Shown here: positions 61,021 to 64,000 of the stretch, in pieces | Layout: each line of letters starts with the position of its first letter | How positions within the stretch are numbered: position 1 is the stretch's first letter | DNA from: Falsirhodobacter halotolerans | Lineage (GTDB): Bacteria; Pseudomonadota; Alphaproteobacteria; Rhodobacterales; Rhodobacteraceae | Length of the DNA: 64,000 bases | NCBI RefSeq assembly: GCF_022899245.1 | Contig: NZ_JALJAZ010000001.1 | Coordinates: 1,519,501-1,583,500, forward strand | Reading direction: 5' to 3' | Made by a program: the position numbers and the translations under genes | The notes under the pieces: model-generated | The model's database searches: none | Told to the model about the DNA's origin: nothing | What the model saw: the letters and a program-made list of their open reading frames with translations, nothing else

Positions 61021-62819
61021 CAGCTGTCCATCTTCAGCGCGCTGATGAAGGCTTCCTGTGGGATCTCCACCTTGCCGAATTGGCGCATCTTCTTCTTGCC
61101 GGCCTTCTGCTTGTCCAGCAGCTTGCGCTTCCGGCTGGCATCTCCGCCATAACATTTCGCCGTCACGTCCTTGCGCATGGCCGACAGGGTTTCGCGCGCG
61201 ATGACCCGCCCGCCGATGGCGGCCTGAATCGGGATCTTGAACATATGACGGGGGATCAGCTCTTTCAGCTTTTCCACCATCACGCGCCCGCGCGATTCGG
61301 CCCGGTCGCGGTGCACCATCATCGACAGGGCGTCCACAGGCTCGTCATTGACCAGGATCGACATCTTCACGAGGTTGTCCTCGCGGTATTCGCTGATCTG
61401 GTAATCGAAGCTGGCATAGCCCTTCGTGACGGATTTCAGGCGGTCATAGAAATCGAACACCACCTCGGCCAGCGGCAGGTCATAGACGACCATCGCCCGC
61501 GATCCGGCATAGGACAGGTCCAGCTGGATGCCGCGACGGTCCTGACACAGCTTCAGGATGTCGCCCAGATAATCGTCGGGCACCATGATCGTGGCCTTGA
61601 TGCGCGGTTCCTCGATATGGTCGACATAGGTCAGGTCGGGCATGTCGGCGGGGTTGTGCAGATCGCGCACCTCCCCGTCCTTCATGTGCAGCTTGAATAC
61701 CACCGACGGCGCGGTGGTGATCAGGTCCATGTCGTATTCACGCTCCAGCCGGTCGCGGATGACCTCCAGATGCAGCAGGCCGAGGAAGCCGCAGCGGAAC
61801 CCGAACCCGAGCGCGGCCGAGGTCTCCATTTCGAAGCTGAAGCTTGCGTCGTTCAGGGCCAGCTTCTCGATCGCGTCGCGCAGATCCTCGAAGTCGTTCG
61901 CATCCACGGGGAACAAGCCGCAGAACACCACCGGCTGCGCCGGCTTGAAGCCCGGAAGCGGCGCCTCGGTCCCCTTGCGCTCGGTGGTGATAGTGTCGCC
62001 CACCCGCGTGTCGCGCACCTGCTTGATGGAGGCGGTGAGAACCCCGATCTCGCCCGGGCCAAGTTCGGCGATATCGACCATGGCGGGCTTCAGAACGGCC
62101 AGCTTGTCGATGCCATAGACGGCGCCGGTCTGCATCATCTTCACGCGGTCGCCCTTTCGGATGACCCCGTCCATCACGCGGATCATGACGACCACGCCCA
62201 GATAGGGGTCATACCACGAATCGACCAGCATCGCCTTCAGCGGCGCGTCGCGGTCGCCCTTGGGCGCGGGCAGACGGGTGACGATCGCCTCCAGCACGTC
62301 GGGAATGCCCATGCCCGATTTCGCGGAAATTGGAATGGCGTCCTGCGCGTCGATGCCGATCACATCCTCGATCTGCGCCTTCACGCGGTCGGGTTCGGCG
62401 GCGGGAAGGTCGATCTTGTTCAGCACGGGAACGATCTCGTGGCCGGCGTCGATCGCCTGATAGACGTTGGCCAGCGTCTGCGCCTCGACCCCTTGGGACG
62501 CATCGACCACCAGAAGCGAGCCTTCGACCGCGCGCATGGATCGGCTGACCTCATAGGCGAAATCGACGTGGCCGGGGGTGTCGATCAGGTTCAGGACATA
62601 GGTGTTGCCGTCCTTGGCCGGATATTCGATCCGCACCGTGTTGGCCTTGATCGTGATGCCCCGCTCCCGCTCGATGTCCATGCTGTCGAGCATCTGGGCC
62701 TTCATATCGCGTTCGGCCACCGTTCCCGTCAGCTGGATCAGCCGGTCGGCGAGCGTGGATTTGCCGTGGTCGATATGCGCCACGATGGAAAAATTGCGGA
62801 TGCGATCAAGCTGGGTCAT
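61020..62819 (-). CDS. lepA: Elongation factor 4 (LepA)
   Basis: 599 residues. Translational GTPase: [21 protein letters not shown] (G1), GITIKA (G2), [12 protein letters not shown] (G3), NKIDLP (G4). The C-terminal LepA domain has the [25 protein letters not shown] tail. It remodels or assembles ribosomes. No strong SD is seen before the ATG. Confidence 0.98.
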   Translation of the reverse strand: MTQLDRIRNFSIVAHIDHGKSTLADRLIQLTGTVAERDMKAQMLDSMDIERERGITIKANTVRIEYPAKDGNTYVLNLIDTPGHVDFAYEVSRSMRAVEGSLLVVDASQGVEAQTLANVYQAIDAGHEIVPVLNKIDLPAAEPDRVKAQIEDVIGIDAQDAIPISAKSGMGIPDVLEAIVTRLPAPKGDRDAPLKAMLVDSWYDPYLGVVVMIRVMDGVIRKGDRVKMMQTGAVYGIDKLAVLKPAMVDIAELGPGEIGVLTASIKQVRDTRVGDTITTERKGTEAPLPGFKPAQPVVFCGLFPVDANDFEDLRDAIEKLALNDASFSFEMETSAALGFGFRCGFLGLLHLEVIRDRLEREYDMDLITTAPSVVFKLHMKDGEVRDLHNPADMPDLTYVDHIEEPRIKATIMVPDDYLGDILKLCQDRRGIQLDLSYAGSRAMVVYDLPLAEVVFDFYDRLKSVTKGYASFDYQISEYREDNLVKMSILVNDEPVDALSMMVHRDRAESRGRVMVEKLKELIPRHMFKIPIQAAIGGRVIARETLSAMRKDVTAKCYGGDASRKRKLLDKQKAGKKKMRQFGKVEIPQEAFISALKMDS

Positions 62820-62992
62820 GCGCGCATATGACCATGAAACAAAGGGCGGTCAATGGGGATCGCACACGCACACCCGCGCGAGGGTGCACATGTCCCCGAT
62901 CTGTGCCGATTGAAGCGTGGCGGGATTCGCCTATGATGCATGGATCGACACACAGGGCGGCATCAAGACCGCCCCCGGAACGAGGCAGAGAC

Positions 62993-63301
62993 ATGAAACC
63001 CACGACGCTTGCGGCGGCGGTCCTTGCGATGGCCGTGACGCTTCCCACCCTTTCCCTTGCCGGTCCGATCGACAGCGCGTGCCTGCGCTCGGAACGGTCT
63101 TCGGCCAATGCTCGCACCTGCGCCTGCATTCAGGCGGCGGCGGATGCCACGCTGAGCCGCGCCGATCAGCGCAAGGCCGCGCGCTTCTTCACCGACCCGG
63201 ACCGCGCGCAGGAAGTTCGTGTGTCCAAGGGGGCGGCGGACAGCGCCTTCTGGCAACGCTATCGCGCGTTCGGACGCACGGCTGAAGCTTATTGCAGCTG
63301 A
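62993..63301 (+). CDS. Small secreted protein of unknown function
   Basis: 102 residues. Signal peptide MKPTTLAAAVLAMAVTLPTLSLAG, then CLRSERSSANARTCACIQAAAD and ARFFTDPDRAQEVR...FWQRYRAFGRTAEAYCS with four Cys that may form two disulfides. I recall related short Rhodobacteraceae proteins sometimes labelled arginine transporter, which this sequence does not support. GAGG precedes the ATG. Confidence 0.7.
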   Translation: MKPTTLAAAVLAMAVTLPTLSLAGPIDSACLRSERSSANARTCACIQAAADATLSRADQRKAARFFTDPDRAQEVRVSKGAADSAFWQRYRAFGRTAEAYCS

Positions 63302-63339
63302 TCCAACGGAGGCCCCGCCACGCGGGGCCACGCCACATG

Positions 63340-63366
63340 AAAAAAACCCCGCTATGCGGGGTTTTT
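63340..63366. terminator. Bidirectional terminator next to rpmB
   Basis: AAAAACCCCGC and GCGGGGTTTTT around loop TAT, between the small secreted protein gene and rpmB. A second GC hairpin lies just before it (GGCCCCGC/GCGGGGCC, 63311-63329). Confidence 0.88.
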
Positions 63367-63390
63367 GGCCGTGCGGAGCTCGACGCTGGA

Positions 63391-63678
63391 TCAGGCGGCG
63401 GTCTGCGCTTTGGCGATGTCTTTTTTCACCTTCAGCGCGCGGGCCGACAGCTCGTCATCCTTGGACTTCGCCAAAAAGGCGTCCAGACCGCCACGGTGAT
63501 CGACCGTGCGCAGCGCCGCAGCCGACACGCGGAACTTGAACGACTGACCCAGCACGTCCGAGATCAGCGTCACGTCGTTCAGGTTCGGCAGGAAGCGACG
63601 ACGGTTCTTGTTGTTGGCGTGGGAGATGGTGTTGCCCGACATCGGGCCTTTCCCGCTGAGTTCGCAGACGCGCGACAT
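63391..63678 (-). CDS. rpmB: Ribosomal protein bL28
   Basis: 95 residues, the longer alphaproteobacterial form. [32 protein letters not shown] is diagnostic. Basic, large-subunit protein. Monocistronic, closed by the hairpin at 63340. Confidence 0.98.
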   Translation of the reverse strand: MSRVCELSGKGPMSGNTISHANNKNRRRFLPNLNDVTLISDVLGQSFKFRVSAAALRTVDHRGGLDAFLAKSKDDELSARALKVKKDIAKAQTAA

Positions 63679-63828
63679 GATGTTGATCCTTCAAACATGA
63701 TGGGCACCGCCAAAAAGCAGCGCGCCGAAAATCCGTTGGGGGTCCATAGAGGCATTCGCCCCCCGCGTCAAGCGGTTCGCCTTCCGCCCCCCGGCACTTA
63801 TATGTGGCCCAGACCGAAAGGAGCCGCA

Positions 63829-64000
63829 ATGCGCATGATCCCGACCCTGGCGCTGGCCGCCATGATGGCCCTTCCCGCCCTGCCCCAAGCCACCGAGCAG
63901 GCGACCTATGCCCTGACGATCCGCGGCATCTCTGCCGGAACCCTGCGCCTGTCGGGACGGGTGGAGGGGGGGCGTTACAGCGCCAATGGCACGCTGCAAA
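63829..64000 (+). CDS. Secreted DUF3108-like protein, N-terminal part
   Basis: 57 codons are visible before the window ends. A signal peptide (MIPTLALAAMMALPALPQA) is followed by TYALTIRGISAGTLRLSGRVEGGRYSANG, the opening beta strands of the DUF3108 family. AAAGGAG lies 6 bases before the ATG at 63829. No function can be given. Confidence 0.75.
   Translation, partial: MRMIPTLALAAMMALPALPQATEQATYALTIRGISAGTLRLSGRVEGGRYSANGTLQ

Noticed and set aside
62993-63301. Arginine transporter
   Set aside because: A 102-residue secreted Cys protein without membrane helices cannot be a transporter on this evidence.

Overview
The window is high-GC bacterial DNA, densely packed with short or overlapping gene junctions. 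It reads as a chromosomal segment of an alphaproteobacterium, most likely a member of the Rhodobacteraceae. Supporting points are the mmcB gene, a small protein matching a Rhodobacteraceae family, the zwf-pgl-pgi cluster, trpGDC running directly into moaC and moeA, and a tRNA-His with A73 and no encoded G-1. I cannot name the genus.

Layout. 1-4.6 kb: the end of an RND efflux permease, a DUF1499 protein, a large GGDEF/EAL sensor protein, an ArsC-like reductase and a cold-shock protein. 4.8-10.3 kb: a more AT-rich accessory segment between tRNA-Ser and tRNA-His, both with their 3' ends pointing inward. It holds a minus-strand operon of a coiled-coil gene remnant, an SNF2-type helicase and a DUF3883 nuclease-like protein, cut at its 5' end by a complete IS3-family element, plus a small excisionase-like HTH protein. 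This is the only clearly foreign part and the best candidate for an uncharacterised system (probably anti-phage, now possibly inactive).

10.4-17.0 kb: a DUF6324-like protein, mmcB, a TonB-dependent receptor and a convergent four-gene siderophore ABC importer. 17.1-22.7 kb: an intermembrane lipid-transport operon (pqiA-pqiA-pqiB-pqiC) followed by an LpxL-like acyltransferase, then a DUF1223 protein. 22.9-32.1 kb: aconitase, cytochrome c maturation genes ccmABCDG, and the zwf-pgl-pgi operon that feeds glucose into the Entner-Doudoroff/pentose phosphate routes. 32.2-39.7 kb: OpgC, a GNAT acetyltransferase, a zinc peptidase, a PRC-barrel protein, two more cold-shock-domain genes, tRNA-Pro, a DUF192 protein, pdxH, fabI, a LysE-type exporter and xanthine phosphoribosyltransferase.

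39.7-48 kb: a PpiD-like chaperone, trpE, an antisense deacetylase-like gene, then trpGDC-moaC-moeA with overlapping junctions. 48-57 kb: an M48 lipoprotein, two unknown proteins, a nitroreductase, an EI24 protein, a GNAT enzyme, aspS and carB. 57-64 kb: a GH15 glucoamylase-like enzyme, a copper-delivery operon (small secreted protein, DUF1775-PCu(A)C fusion, SCO), a DUF3072 protein, lepA, a small secreted protein, rpmB and the start of a DUF3108 protein.

The core genes are well supported by conserved motifs. Their start codons were chosen from Shine-Dalgarno (SD) spacing and signal or family N-termini. No CRISPR array, rRNA operon, riboswitch or phage structural gene was seen.
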